NCBI RefSeq assembly: GCF_015832195.1
Contig: NC_052018.1
Coordinates: 53,443,666-53,507,665 of the forward strand
DNA from: Motacilla alba alba
Taxonomy: Eukaryota; Chordata; Aves; Passeriformes; Motacillidae
Reading direction: 5' to 3'
Length of the DNA stretch: 64,000 bases
Shown: one piece after another, positions 1-12,200 of the stretch
Position numbering within the stretch: the stretch's first letter is position 1
How the letters are laid out: every line of letters begins with the position of its first letter
Program-made: the position numbers and the translations under genes
Notes under the pieces: model-generated
The model's database searches: none
Seen by the model: the letters and a program-made list of their open reading frames with translations, nothing else
Told to the model about the DNA's origin: nothing

Positions 1-3000
1 TAGCGTAACCAGAGTCCCTTGCCCATCCAAGCCAGCCCTATGATAGGCACTTATCATGAGCTGTTCCCTGGGGCCGTCCTCTTTCCTGGCTTGGACAGGA
101 GCAAAAAGACAAATCACCTCAAAAGGTAGCTTGGGGTACAACACCCTGTTTTGGGCAGTTATGGTTTTCCCAGAACACTGTATTTCTGAATATAAAAATA
201 AATTTGAATATACAAAATGTTATTCTCTGTCCCTAGACTATGTATTCTAATCCAGGCCATGGCAAAGAGACAGGAGCACGTGTCCCAGCTTCCATGAGGA
301 CACCAGCAACAGTAGTGTTATTGGAAGGTGGGTGTGGGAAAGTTAGTTTTGTCATGCCCCTCTGACTACTTAATTTTAAAGTTTCCTTTAAAAGTCACTT
401 CAGAGTAGCACATTTCAGGAACTGCCATGACAGAAAGCCAGTTGCACATACATGCTGGAGTACGGGCATCCAGATATTCCTCTTTCCTCTCCCTTAAGAC
501 CTCGGATCTTCTGTGGAGTTAACCAGCCTGCCCGCATACATTGCTGGGGAATCTTTTATAAATTAAACACACCTAAATATATCACTTACCCAAGTTCTTC
601 CTGCTTTGTTTCATGTTGTTTTAAAGCTCACTGACCCTTAAAGACTTGGAGACACCTTTTAAGAATAGAAGGGAGCAGGCTTTTTCACCTCCTCATCACC
701 AGAGAGAAGCACTGAAAGGAGCAACAGATGCTGTTGTTTCACTTTGGAATTAAGTCACTGTCATCCTGCTTAAAACATTCAGCAGATTTTGAATCTCAAC
801 CAGCAAGAAGCTTGATTTCAGAGGTGCCAGCTGACCTCAGATGAAGGTGGGAGGTGTTGGTTCAGCTATTTAGTGTAAATTTGAAACTACCTGTTGAAAT
901 TGTTTCTGCTGAAAAGTTGAAATGTGTTACAGAGATAATAGCATGTTCCATCCATGCTTGGTTTGTTTCAGCCTGTGCTGAATGAAAGAGTATCAGTGAC
1001 AAGAATTAAAAGAAACCAAACCAAAACAACAAAATTGAGCAACATATACAATGTTTTTCTCTAGATCACAGTAAATTTACAAAGGCCCCTGGAAGAAGAG
1101 GAAGAGTGATCAGGTAAGAATATAAAACCCAGTTGGAAAAGCACAGAGGCTTGAAAAGAGTATCTGTCTTCCTTAAACATTTGTGAGCCTGTGACAAGTT
1201 CAGAATAGGCACCTCCTGGCAAACTCAAAGTGATGAGCAATATCAGGACATCATGGTACTGTGAGGTGTCTTTGCACGACCATGCAGGTGTGTTATTTAA
1301 AGTCTTAAAAGTGAAGGCGAGGAAAATGCAGACTTGTATGTGTATATCAACAAAATAATTGTCACATTCTAGTCACTGTTTTTCCTAGGATTATCTGATA
1401 ATTGAATTTTTATTTTGCCATGCTGGACTGTAAACTCAGACTAACTTGCAGGGCATGTGCCCCTCCCCAATCCAATTTTTGTAATTTTTCCCAAGTGCCA
1501 AATCATGTGGCATTCTGAAGGCATTCATTTATCAAGTCAGCTTCTCTTTTCAAGACACTCAGAATTCTTCTCACTCTCTGAAATCTTCCTTTACTGTGGC
1601 TCCCTGGAGGACACAGTAAAGCACCTGCCTCTCGGAGTACCCTCCCAAAAAATGCTCTTCCCTCTCAACCCCCATTTCTGATAATGCTTGACTCAGTAAA
1701 ATTTTTCTTCTTCTAAGAAATGAAATATATATATATATGTATATAAAATTGTGCTAAAAACAAGCATCAAAAAGAAGCCTGCAGTGTAGCATTTGGCTGT
1801 CACTTAGCAGTGAGGTAGGGGCTGAGACCACCCTTGTGAAATCTCACCTGAGCTATAACTTCCTGTCACATTTGCTTTGCTTCTCATTTGTTGCTTGTCC
1901 TCAGAACCAAGATGAATGACCATGTTCAATGTTGCAGCACAGTTCCCCTTTTCTTTATTGGCATCAACCAATATGGTATCACAAAAACTGCACCTTGTGG
2001 CCTTCAAGGCTGACCGACTCCAGAAACATACTGGAGTTCATAGGTCATCAAGTGAGGCATGTGACCAGATCCTCAAGTTTCTTGCCTGTGCTAAACCAGG
2101 TTTAGTGGAATTGTTATTTTTTTTAATATTTCACAATTCCACTGCAGAAATGTCCTTTATTGAAGGATCTGCTCACTTAAATTGCCTATTTCTTCCTTGG
2201 CACTGTCCCTTGCTCAGCATCTTTATCCTCAGTGGCCTAAATCAATTGTTCAACCTTCTTTGACCACAAATATGACATTTACTCAGTATTTGAAACTTTG
2301 TCACTGACTGAAGCAGTCAGTGAAATTCCATGTATTTCATAACTGCATGCTTTTGGGGAAGTTCCAATCTTGTCTACATTTTTATGCTTTCCATCCTGCC
2401 TATTCTCACATCCAAAGCAAGTGCTTTCTATGCTATTGCCAAATAACTGGTGAACGAGGTTCCTATCTTTGTGCTGATCCCAGTCAGTTCACTGACTATT
2501 TTATCCTCTGTCTCTTGCACAAAGTTTAAAAATCCCCCAGTGCAAAAGATAAAGGCCTCTTTATATTCCTTAGGCCTCTGTGCATCATAGTCCCTCCCTG
2601 AATATTCTATAGGGCTCATCATACTTGTGCCTGCTAGCTTTAATCCACATACCAACAGCTTACTTGTATTTAGGGACAGAGACTGCTGCAGGCTGTGATT
2701 CTGACTACTTAAAGGACTATCATCTTAGAAGGGGTCTGTGTAAAGCAAGGCTATTATTTGAAGTAAACAAAGTGCCTGAAAGGAAGGAACATTGAAGTAG
2801 AAACAAAGCCTGCACTTCTTCCCTGTTTTTTAAAAGAAAAATTTAAAAGCCTTTGCCACAGACAAAACCACACAGTTATTTTCTCACAGCTGTAATTACA
2901 GCTCACTGTCACACTAGCTGAACCACCTCATCTGGCTGGAGGAGAAATATTAGAAGAACCTATAACGTGCCTAGTACTTTTATATTCTATTTTATCCTCA

Positions 3001-6000
3001 CCCCTGAAGAAGTCTGACCTATGAGAATTGCTGCTGTATTTCTAACTGTAAGGTAAGCTGGAAACCGTGATCATTTCAGGAGATGAAACCAAGCAGCAAC
3101 CTATTTATACAGTTTAAACCGCACCAACTGAAGCTTCAATGACAGATTTTGTGCAACAGAAGAGGTTGCAGCAGCATCACAGCTTCCTATGATTTTCCAC
3201 CTAGCTTAAAATGAATTCATACACCCCTTGAGCAGGGGGTTTCAAACATTTTCAGTACACAGAGGCAATTTTGCAATGTTAATCTGGATTATCAGTAAGT
3301 TTCATAACAACTTCACCATGAAGATGAGGAAAAGGGCTTCAGCAGCAAGTTCTGTGAGGAAGATAGTTCAGACCATGGGTCCAGATGGGCTATTCATTGT
3401 ACCTGTTCATTGATACAGCAAGTGGGTCAGAAAGATTAACAAAATATTAAGTAGTTTAATGTCCTTGATCACAAACAATGATTTCAGCTACTGAGACTTA
3501 AGCAAAACAAATGTCCTCCAAAACTTTTCTGAAACTTACAGTTCGACTTTATGGCTACTACAAAACCAAACACTCTGGTTATCTTGAGAGAGAAACCCCA
3601 AAGATACTGTAATCTTTGATTTCATGTTTGTTATCAGAATGCAAAAGGACATTCACTTTCTTCAACATTTCAGGACTGCAAAATACTGTGTCGTTTGAGA
3701 TGCTATTCTAGAAATTTAAATACACAAAAGTAAGACAGAAGTTTTGCACTGAGAAATGGAAAGAGCTCACACTGGTTTGCACCTGGCAGGAAAATGCAGA
3801 GATATTATCACAGTTTGGAGGTATTGTGTTTTGCCAGATGCCATTTCCGTGCTCATTACAAAAGAGCTCCAGGATGCACCCAAGCTTGCAAGAAAGATCA
3901 GGTTTTGCTTCCAAGTCCAGTAGACAGACTTTTTTGCTGCATTTTTGTTTGTTTTGTTGTTTTTTTTAACATAGACTTCCTTTTTTTTTCTTTTACTTAG
4001 AGGAGATTTGAAAAAAATATCTGAGCATACATGGATTTCAAATTAATCTTGATGTAATTTGGGAAGTAAGGGACTATTTTCTGATCCAGATGGAAGCTAG
4101 AAGGCATTACAAAAGACTATGGAAATCAAGCTGTTGTATTTCAACAAGGCACAAAAACATCTGTTCTTTGTTGGCCAAGACACAGCTAATAAGCATTATT
4201 ATTAGGTAAGCATCCTATTGTGCCTGTCATCATACATGTCAATCTCTGCATAAATTAGGACTCTAAACCCAACATCAGGGAAAGAATTAATTTCTGAGAA
4301 GCGTGGGCCAAAATAACATTTATGCTTGTCAACCACCACCACAATCTCACATCATCCTTTTAGTCAGGCTTAAAGGAAAATCATCCAGGAAGCTTAAAAT
4401 AATTTAGAAACACTTCTCTATTCGCGGTATCTCAATGTTCACTGAAACAGAGACCCCAGTTAAAAAATTACCATAGGTTTTTCTGCATAAAGTTGAAGGA
4501 AAATTTATGGGACTAAACCTCTGCATATTCTGAAAGTCTCATCCTCAGTACACACTATCTGATCCCAGCAGATTATTCAACCCTAGAAAGTAATGACATA
4601 GGTGAATATTCACAGATACCCTTGACTATTCTGGATTTGCAGAGGTTACAAGATCTTTGACTGTTTAACAAAGACCACTAGCAATAAATCACCACAAAGG
4701 TTCTTTTGTGAGATTAGGATCACTTTACTCAATTCAGACCTCTACGTGACACAGGAAAGTACAGCAGAAAATGAGTTACTTTTCTTTTCAGTACAGAGCA
4801 GAGCACTATAAAAGCAGCTTTTACATTTATTTCAAGATCTCAGGGTTTCTTCTGACACTGCAGCAGAGTGAAGTTTAAAAGAGGCCCTTTATACAGTCAT
4901 TTGTCAGTCCAGGTGGCCTGGCCATGCAATGATTCTGTAACGTTTTTTTCTCAGGCTGTCCCTTCCTTGTACTTCAATTCAAACTCGAGGCTCAATGACA
5001 AAGTACTTGCCTACCATTGCTTCCCCAGTCTGCTTTTTTTAGACCTTTGATTTTGGAAATTGTTAATCGGTTTGAAAAAGCACACTCCTGCAGTAGCTTT
5101 GGCTCTCATGTTTTTTAAAGGAATATTCTGTTTCTTAATGTAGTATGTAGGACATAGCATAAACTAAGTAAATATATTGACTTAGCAACTTCCCAGATGA
5201 AATAAATCCCAGTAACTGCTTGCATATGTGAAGATACTAAGATTCAGGCTTCAAACTCCTATGGCAGTGACAGTTTTCCAGGAAGGTAAAGCCTTTTTCC
5301 AAGTTGTTTCCCAATGGCATCATTTACCCAGGAAGCAGGAAATGTAAATACTAGGATCTCATTGACCATCTGGATCTGATCTCTCAGGACTCAGATAAAA
5401 GGTCAAAATCTGAGTCTACTCACACTTCCTTCTGCTGGACTTAGGTCACTATGAACCGGGAAGGCAGATTCAGAAGGCTAAAAGAAAAAAAGAAAGCAAG
5501 CTTCTTACTATACAGGGTGCTGAGGTTTAGTAGCTATTCCACCTCAATGATCACATCCAAGGTGTTTTATGCCTTTTATGGTTCCTCAGTGTTGGATCCT
5601 ATGATCTGTTTTTTTCCTGGGAAAATTCAGATAATTTCAACCATTACCTCTTTGATTACTGGCCTGTAGAAAATGAACCAAAGCCATCCAAGTGACTCAC
5701 AAAATTCCTTCCACAAACAACTACACAGAACAGGACATGAGGGTCATCACTTCTCAGTTTTAGAGGAAAGAAAAACCTCTTGCACATAGCAACCATGTTT
5801 TTGGGAAGTTGTACATTCCTTTGGTTTCTTTCACTATGTGGTATTAGACCAGTTTCAACTTCATTAACTTCAGATTTCAACCATCTCACATATACCTGGC
5901 TGGATGTAGCCTTTTGTACCTCTTTGTACTCTGCCTTGATGCCCATTTGCTTTCTGTATTTACCACATGTGTGAGTCCAGCCTTTGCTTCGTGCTGCTGA

Positions 6001-7340
6001 GGAAGGCAGAGACAATGCAGGCTTTAGCCACTTGATTGTGTGCTAGTACTTCAGCAAGGATGATAGAAAGCAGAAAGATTTTGAGGAATCTTGAACCCTA
6101 CAGACCACTCCAGGTTAGGAGCTGCTGGCATATTTTGATACTAGTGCCAGTGGCTTTTCACCACCTTAGGGAGTGAAACATTTCCCTCTTCAAGCGTCCA
6201 AGGTCAGGAATACTTCTATTCTTCCACAGCACACTCTTTTTGTGATAAGTACCTGTTTTCTGTCTGGATCAGGTTTCAATTCCCTCATTTCTCTTTCTTC
6301 TGTCTTGCATGGGTGTAAGTAAAGGGTGCTGGTGCAGCATCTATCCAGGGTAACAGAGCTGGTACCCTCAAAAAACAAAGCTGGCATTTGCTTATGCTGG
6401 GTGAGACTAGAGAAACAGCTAATGAAACAACTTGTGTCTTTGGACTTTATACTCAAAAATCACATTCTAATATTATATTTTGCCTAAGAGACCCTCAAAA
6501 GATACCATTATTGGAGAATGATATTTGTCACCTGCTTCTCACATATCATATTCCCTCTTCATACATTTCCCTGACCTTGCCAGGAAGAATTTCCCAGAAA
6601 ATTTTCAATCATGAGCTATTGCAAAAGCTCTTTAGATCACCACAGTCAGCAACAGTTAGAGAAATTACGAGACTCTCAGAGTACCCTCTGCAGAATGACC
6701 AGTGGCAGCTATAATTTCTTCTAGCCAAGGAGGATGCTCCCAAGGAAGACTCTTTTGCAGGCTTAGTATGCTGCAATGCCAGGATTAATACTGGCACTTG
6801 CACCAGTCATGCTTAATGTCCAGAGGAAACTGGACTCAAAGGTCTTAACCAGGATCATGAAATTCTGGTGGGGATGGACCCCAGTGTCCCAAACACAGCA
6901 GCTCTGCATGAGAAAAACCTCCACACGTATCATAAATATCACAGTGGGCAGTCCAGAATGTGGTTTTTGACTTCCACAACCCCAAGAGCTACTCATCTCT
7001 CCTGTCACAAAATTAATCTAGACTTCTAGACTAGTCTTCTCAACATCCTCTCAGAAAACAGAGGAAGATTTTTCCACAGTCAAAATAATTTAGTGCCAGA
7101 CAGACGTCTAACAGACAGGATGCATCAGGCGTGTTGTTTCCACGAAATGTGGTGACCAGACAGTCAGCTCTAGGTAACAGACCCAGCACTTTGACTGCCA
7201 AAGTTATTTGAATACCATTTCCTCGCAGGGAAAGCTAAGAATGTTGCAAAGCATGTAACTTATACTCCACTTTCCAGTATGGCAGAAGAAAAAAAGAAGG
7301 GTAATTTGAGTATTAAGAAGCCAGACCCAGTAAATGTTTC
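1..7340. other. Intergenic DNA beyond the PTPRK 3' end
   Basis: No exon, RNA gene or transposon recognised on either strand. Open frames up to 119 codons (minus strand, 5656-6015) have no recognisable domain and behave as chance frames. In human the neighbour on this side is THEMIS in the same direction; I looked for its first coding exon and did not see it. Confidence 0.6.
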
Positions 7341-7348
7341 AAACCTTA

Positions 7349-7354
7349 TTTATT
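7349..7354 (-). terminator. Candidate distal poly(A) signal of PTPRK
   Basis: AATAAA on the minus strand within AAATAAATAAGG. Cleavage would fall near 7320-7340. Alternative signals lie at 7970-7975 and 8997-9002. Confidence 0.45.
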
Positions 7355-7394
7355 TACCTTGCCGTTCATAACTGGGAATTGACATTGGGTGACA

Positions 7395-7475
7395 CAAAAA
7401 AAAAGAAAAAAAGGAAAAAAAGGAAAAAAAAAAAACCCAAAACAAACAAACCAAACCAAACCAAAACAAAAAAAG
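7395..7475. repeat. A-rich low-complexity tract
   Basis: Runs of A with scattered G, then (CAAAC)n-like repeats; U-rich on the PTPRK transcript, within the distal 3' UTR. Confidence 0.9.
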
Positions 7476-8592
7476 TGGTTTAGATTTGAAAGAGGTGGAG
7501 CTATGCAGTACAGATGGAGGCATTAAAAAAATCTGAGAAGCAGTGTTTCTCTAAACATTTCTCTGCAGTTTATAGTGCTGAATGGATAATTCCATGTATC
7601 TGGAGGAAGAAATTTAGGACATACTCCCTGAAGCACCAGGGTGAAAAATAACACAATTTCCTTTTGAGATTTTCCTTATCCAAATATACTGGACAAGAAT
7701 GACTCCTTAAAGAGGACAGTAAATGAGAGGATATCAAAGCAAGAAAAAAAAATAAAGTAATCTTTAAATAAAAATTTAGTTCACTCTTGCTTTACAGAAT
7801 ATTTAAAAGCACCATAGCATTTTACAGTCTGTTCTAAAAATGATCAAGAAGAGACTGAAATGATTTTAGCTGGAAACATAGAGGAAACTTTGTGAAGAAA
7901 TGGATGCAAGCTAAGTAAAAGCAAAGTAATATTTTGTACACCACAACTATAATCAGAATCTGGCATTGGTTTATTCAAATTTTGCTTTCTTGGAAGCAAA
8001 GCTTACATGTTCGTAAACATCAAATTAAACATTGCTTAATATTACAATTTCCTAAACAAATACTTTTTTACCCTGAAGGGCATATGCAGACCCATCTCTT
8101 TGTGTCACAGTTCTCCTGTTCATCTGTGCTTCAATATTTTTAAAACAATTGGCTCCTGTACAATTTTAATGGATCTTAAAAATTTCTTCCAATATTGTGC
8201 AAGTCATAGGCAAGGCCATTTTAAAGTGTGCACTTCCTTACATATTTTTTTATCAGTACTTAACTAATGCAACCGTGAAAAACTATACATTTTCAGGAAA
8301 ATGTTTATATTTTGGTCCTGTACTTAAAGACCTTCTATAATCAAGTTGTTTACATGAATTTGAACCACAAGCATGTACACAACAAAACCACCATACCAAT
8401 GTTTCTTGGTCTATGCATAAAAAGTATGTCTTCTACTTACACTAAAACATACAAAAAATAAACTACAAAAATTGTTTACACTTGATTTCAGCAAAAAAAG
8501 CTTTCTTCAAGAAAAATGATTTTTCTTTTTTTCAGCCATCAAAAAAGGAATGCAAGTAAACAATAAATACATGTGCTTTCTCCATATAGACA

Positions 8593-8600
8593 TATTTACA
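8593..8600 (-). promoter_or_regulatory. Pumilio-type element in the 3' UTR
   Basis: UGUAAAUA on the transcript strand is an exact match to the Pumilio consensus UGUANAUA and would suggest post-transcriptional control. Such an 8-mer is not rare in AT-rich sequence. Confidence 0.35.
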
Positions 8601-9162
8601 CTTGAGTCTTTGGCTTATGTTTAAGTTTCTTTATAAAGATCTTTATGTGATCCAGCCATCATTGCACATTAAAACAAAATAAGCCAGTTTTTCTTTTACT
8701 ATATATAATATATATATGCAACACTTGAAACGTATAAAGAATGAACCTTACTATCAATCTGCACTGTTATTGTACTTTAACAATGTATCAAAAAGAAAAA
8801 AAAATTAATACCATATAGGAAATATTGATACATGCAACAGATGGTCGCTCTACTGTATCTGAGAGACAGCTGCATATACACACACGAGAAGGTCCTAGTC
8901 TGAGCAAATCTCTTCTGACTCTGGTTTTCATTAAATAGTATTTATGTGGCACTAAATGTTGATACTGTATACAAGCATAGAAACAGATTGAGTTCTTTTA
9001 TTAAGATACACAACTTCATAAGAAAAATACTTTGCATTTAAAATTTAAAATCCCTCCCACCCCCCTCTTCCCCTAAAATCTTTCTTCACAGGATCAAGAA
9101 CTGTTGTCAAAACAGCTTATTGAGATTCATATATTTGGTGAACTTCGTCACATCCTTTCCGA

Positions 9163-9216
9163 CTAAGAGGATTCCAGGTACTCCAGGGCAACATCGTAGC
9201 AGAAACGATATTGCTC
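9163..9216 (-). CDS. PTPRK: PTPRK exon w20, coding part: C-terminus and stop
   Basis: The exon encodes residues 692-708, [17 protein letters not shown], followed by TAG at 9165-9163. The acceptor is CCTTAAAG. This C-terminal sequence is the clearest identifier of PTPRK among R2B phosphatases. The exon runs on into the 3' UTR. Confidence 0.96.
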   Translation of the reverse strand, partial: EQYRFCYDVALEYLESS

Positions 9217-12200
9217 CTTTAAGGGGGAACAGAAACAGAAGTTACATTAAAATCTAAAATCTTAGCAGCAATATCTATAACCAAGAACATTCTTTGCTAA
9301 CTAGTAAACCAGACAGGCTTGGATTTTCTATTTTCCCCTCCTACTACACAAGTATATTACCAGCTCTGATTTAAAAACTCACCCTAACCAATGAAGGGGA
9401 AAAGGACCCTGACAATGGAAAGCAATGATGTGCTTCTCTGATTTTTTCAGCTTCTGAACTGGTTTATCAAACATGAAAAGCTCTCCTCTCAGTCAGAGCA
9501 TTCTTGCAGTGAAAGCACCTTGACTCTGATACCCCACTTCTATTTGAGTTAGCTGATTTTGAGCAGTAACTGGTGCAGGACCCCAAGCAGCTCTGTGTCC
9601 AGAGCCCATTGGTAGAGTCCCGCTGATGTGGCATCCAAAAGATCAGATGAACATTTAAAAAAGAAGTTCAAAACCTCGTTGTGGCTATTATTTCTCCTCA
9701 ACAGTGCTGTTGTTGAGAGCTGATACTGGGAGACAGGGAGGAGGAAGGAGAGAGGAGAGGGGAAGAGGAAGTAGAAATGAAACCAAGGAAATTAATTTGA
9801 TGTCTATTGTCCTTACGACTTGAAAAATGAAATCTGCCCTTGTGATTTATTTCTGTTTGCACGGGAAGACAGCATGATGCATTAACAGGAAGTTGTGGGG
9901 ATATCTTAAAGGCTTTATTGCACTGCTCGTTGTTATCTGATCCTGTTGCTGAATGTAGGGCATATGACACTGCTATATAGTGGTTTTCCTGGTTTGTTTT
10001 CTAACTAACAACTCAACAGCTTCTGCTGTTCAAGAGTTCTGAATAAAAATCCATACAGCACAAATACATAACTAAAAAAATATAGCAATTTCAGTGTAAA
10101 GCTGCAGAGGAATTCAGAACTATTTTGAAATGCAATATAAGTTTACAGGGAATTTATCAGAAACAAATACAATTTACCTCGGCCTCCCTTTACAGAGACA
10201 CAAATAATTTTCCATGTGATCTGACCTGTTTTCTTGACAGCAGTGAACTGAAACCCAGGCAGCAATTCAATATGTTGTGTCTCAGATGTCTATGGCACAG
10301 GAGAATGCAAAGCATTTGCAGCAAAAGCAGCAATACCTAGCCCAGTGTCACTGCTCCCACAGGCTGTTCTATCTGTTAACATATTAACCATCTTCTTAAT
10401 TTATGTGCTGGCAAGGGATGGAAGTGATGCACTATGATTAAGAAAATCGTGCCACAGAAGCTATTTGATATTAAGCAAACACAGACACCTGGAAAAAGGG
10501 GGAATATGGGAAGAGGCAGATACAGCCGTTTTGCACAACATGCAAGTTCACAGGGTCAGAAGCAATTTCCACTATGCGTTAACTAAAACATGTTTTTAAT
10601 TTCAAGTGGCATCCCTGATTTTTATGCTGTAGGCAGCCATCTGGCTGAAAAGTGACACTGGCAGCTGGCAGTGTGAGACTCAAATGGCAGGAACTCCCAA
10701 ACACTATATAACCTGCTTTCATTCACCTACAAAAAGGAAAAACATCCATGTGGAAGTATTTTTTAAGGACCTTCCAGTCCTTAATGTTCAGTTTTTGTTG
10801 GAGAGGCAAACATTCAAATGGATAGGCACTCATACTGCCTGCATAAAGATTAACCAGATGATTCAAGGTCATTTTGAGTTCTGGCAATGTATACCCGGAT
10901 ATTTAGTCTTGCAATTTTGCTAATTCAGGCTCATATTGTTTGTATTAGTTTATTTTTTATATTGTTTATTATTTAACTGTTGGATTCAATGATCTTAAGG
11001 GTCTCTTCCAACCTAAATGATTTTATATATTAATTTGCAACATACTAGATCCAAATGTTTGATTTCAAATTTCTGAGGTATCATTTTGACTACTACAAAT
11101 CTTAGTTACAAAGATTGTCAGTATTCAATACAACATTCAAAGCAGCAGTTTTTACTAAGGAGCAAAATATTCACAGATCCAGCTAGGAATCTGTACTTAA
11201 CAGCTTAATCCTACCAAGGAGAAATGCCTTGCTCTGTAAAATTTCAAGACAGCTTGTGTGAGTACAGCCTGCTGCAACTTCCTTTCAAACAGACCAGGTT
11301 ATTTTGGGAGATTAAAGTGCATTCTGTTAACTCAGAATGCTTTTTCTGTGGAAAGCATGCAACCACGACAAGAAAGGCAGTGTAAAATTCTAAGCCTGTC
11401 CTCTCATGATGCTGACTTGCGTTTACACGCAATAGCTGTGCTTCCCTCTGGCCCACGGTAGGTTTGCACTGCTTTTGTGGGCACGGGACTGAAAACACAG
11501 CTCACGCAGCGAGGCAGCCTCTGGCTCCCTGGCTGCCTGTAGCAACCCTGCGGGGCTGGTGCTTACCGGAGTTTCTACCATGTTGGGCTTGCTGTTCCGC
11601 AAGGTCTTCACGGCATGGAAGACGTCCACCACATTCTGCCTTTTCACCATCTCAACCACAATGCCGATGGCACAGAACATCCCGCTCCGGCCACCGCCGT
11701 TTCTGCATGTGAGGAAAAGAGGGAGTTAAGTGCCACTGTGGCCTAAGACAGCACTCAAAACATCCATTTCAGTTCTTTCAAAACAGCATCCATTTCAGTT
11801 CTTCCCCTCTGTAAGCACGAGTGATTCCTCAGTCCCAGAGGGAGACCAGACTTTAGCAATCTTTTTGCACTTCCAGTGGGTTTGGCCTAAGACATTTGCT
11901 TTTTCTGACCTTCCTCTCAATTACTGCTTTTGAATTCTGCCCTCACAGCCCATCATGCTGCCCAACTATGCTGTAAGTCTAAAATACATATGCATTAGAA
12001 ATAAAAAATAAAACCAAAACCTAAACCCAAGTTCAATGGCAAGTAGGACATTAGAAATAATAAAAACAAGTTCAATGCCATTTTCCACTTACTTCTGGAA
12101 AGACACTCACTTAACTCATGATATGAGGATTATTCAACCAGATATGATAAAGCATCACTGATTTAATAACTTGTTGACCTTTGGGGACACTTCTGAACTA

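Larger units (their letters stand above)
7345..9162 (-). other. PTPRK: PTPRK 3' UTR (approximate extent)
   Basis: About 1.8 kb of very AT-rich sequence follows the stop. Poly(A) signals AATAAA on the transcript strand lie at 8997-9002, 7970-7975 and 7349-7354. The last gives the extent used here; the real end could be at any of them. No open frame of note is present. The distal part contains a U-rich tract (7395-7475). Confidence 0.55.

Noticed and set aside
1..7340. Search for a first exon of a neighbouring gene (THEMIS expected from human synteny)
   Set aside because: No recognisable coding segment found on either strand; synteny itself is from memory.
11567..11702. Apparent extra A at the start of exon w19 that would shift the D2 frame
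   Set aside because: On recount the exon is 136 nt, equal to its D1 counterpart w13, and the joined constitutive exons give an exact number of codons; no frameshift.
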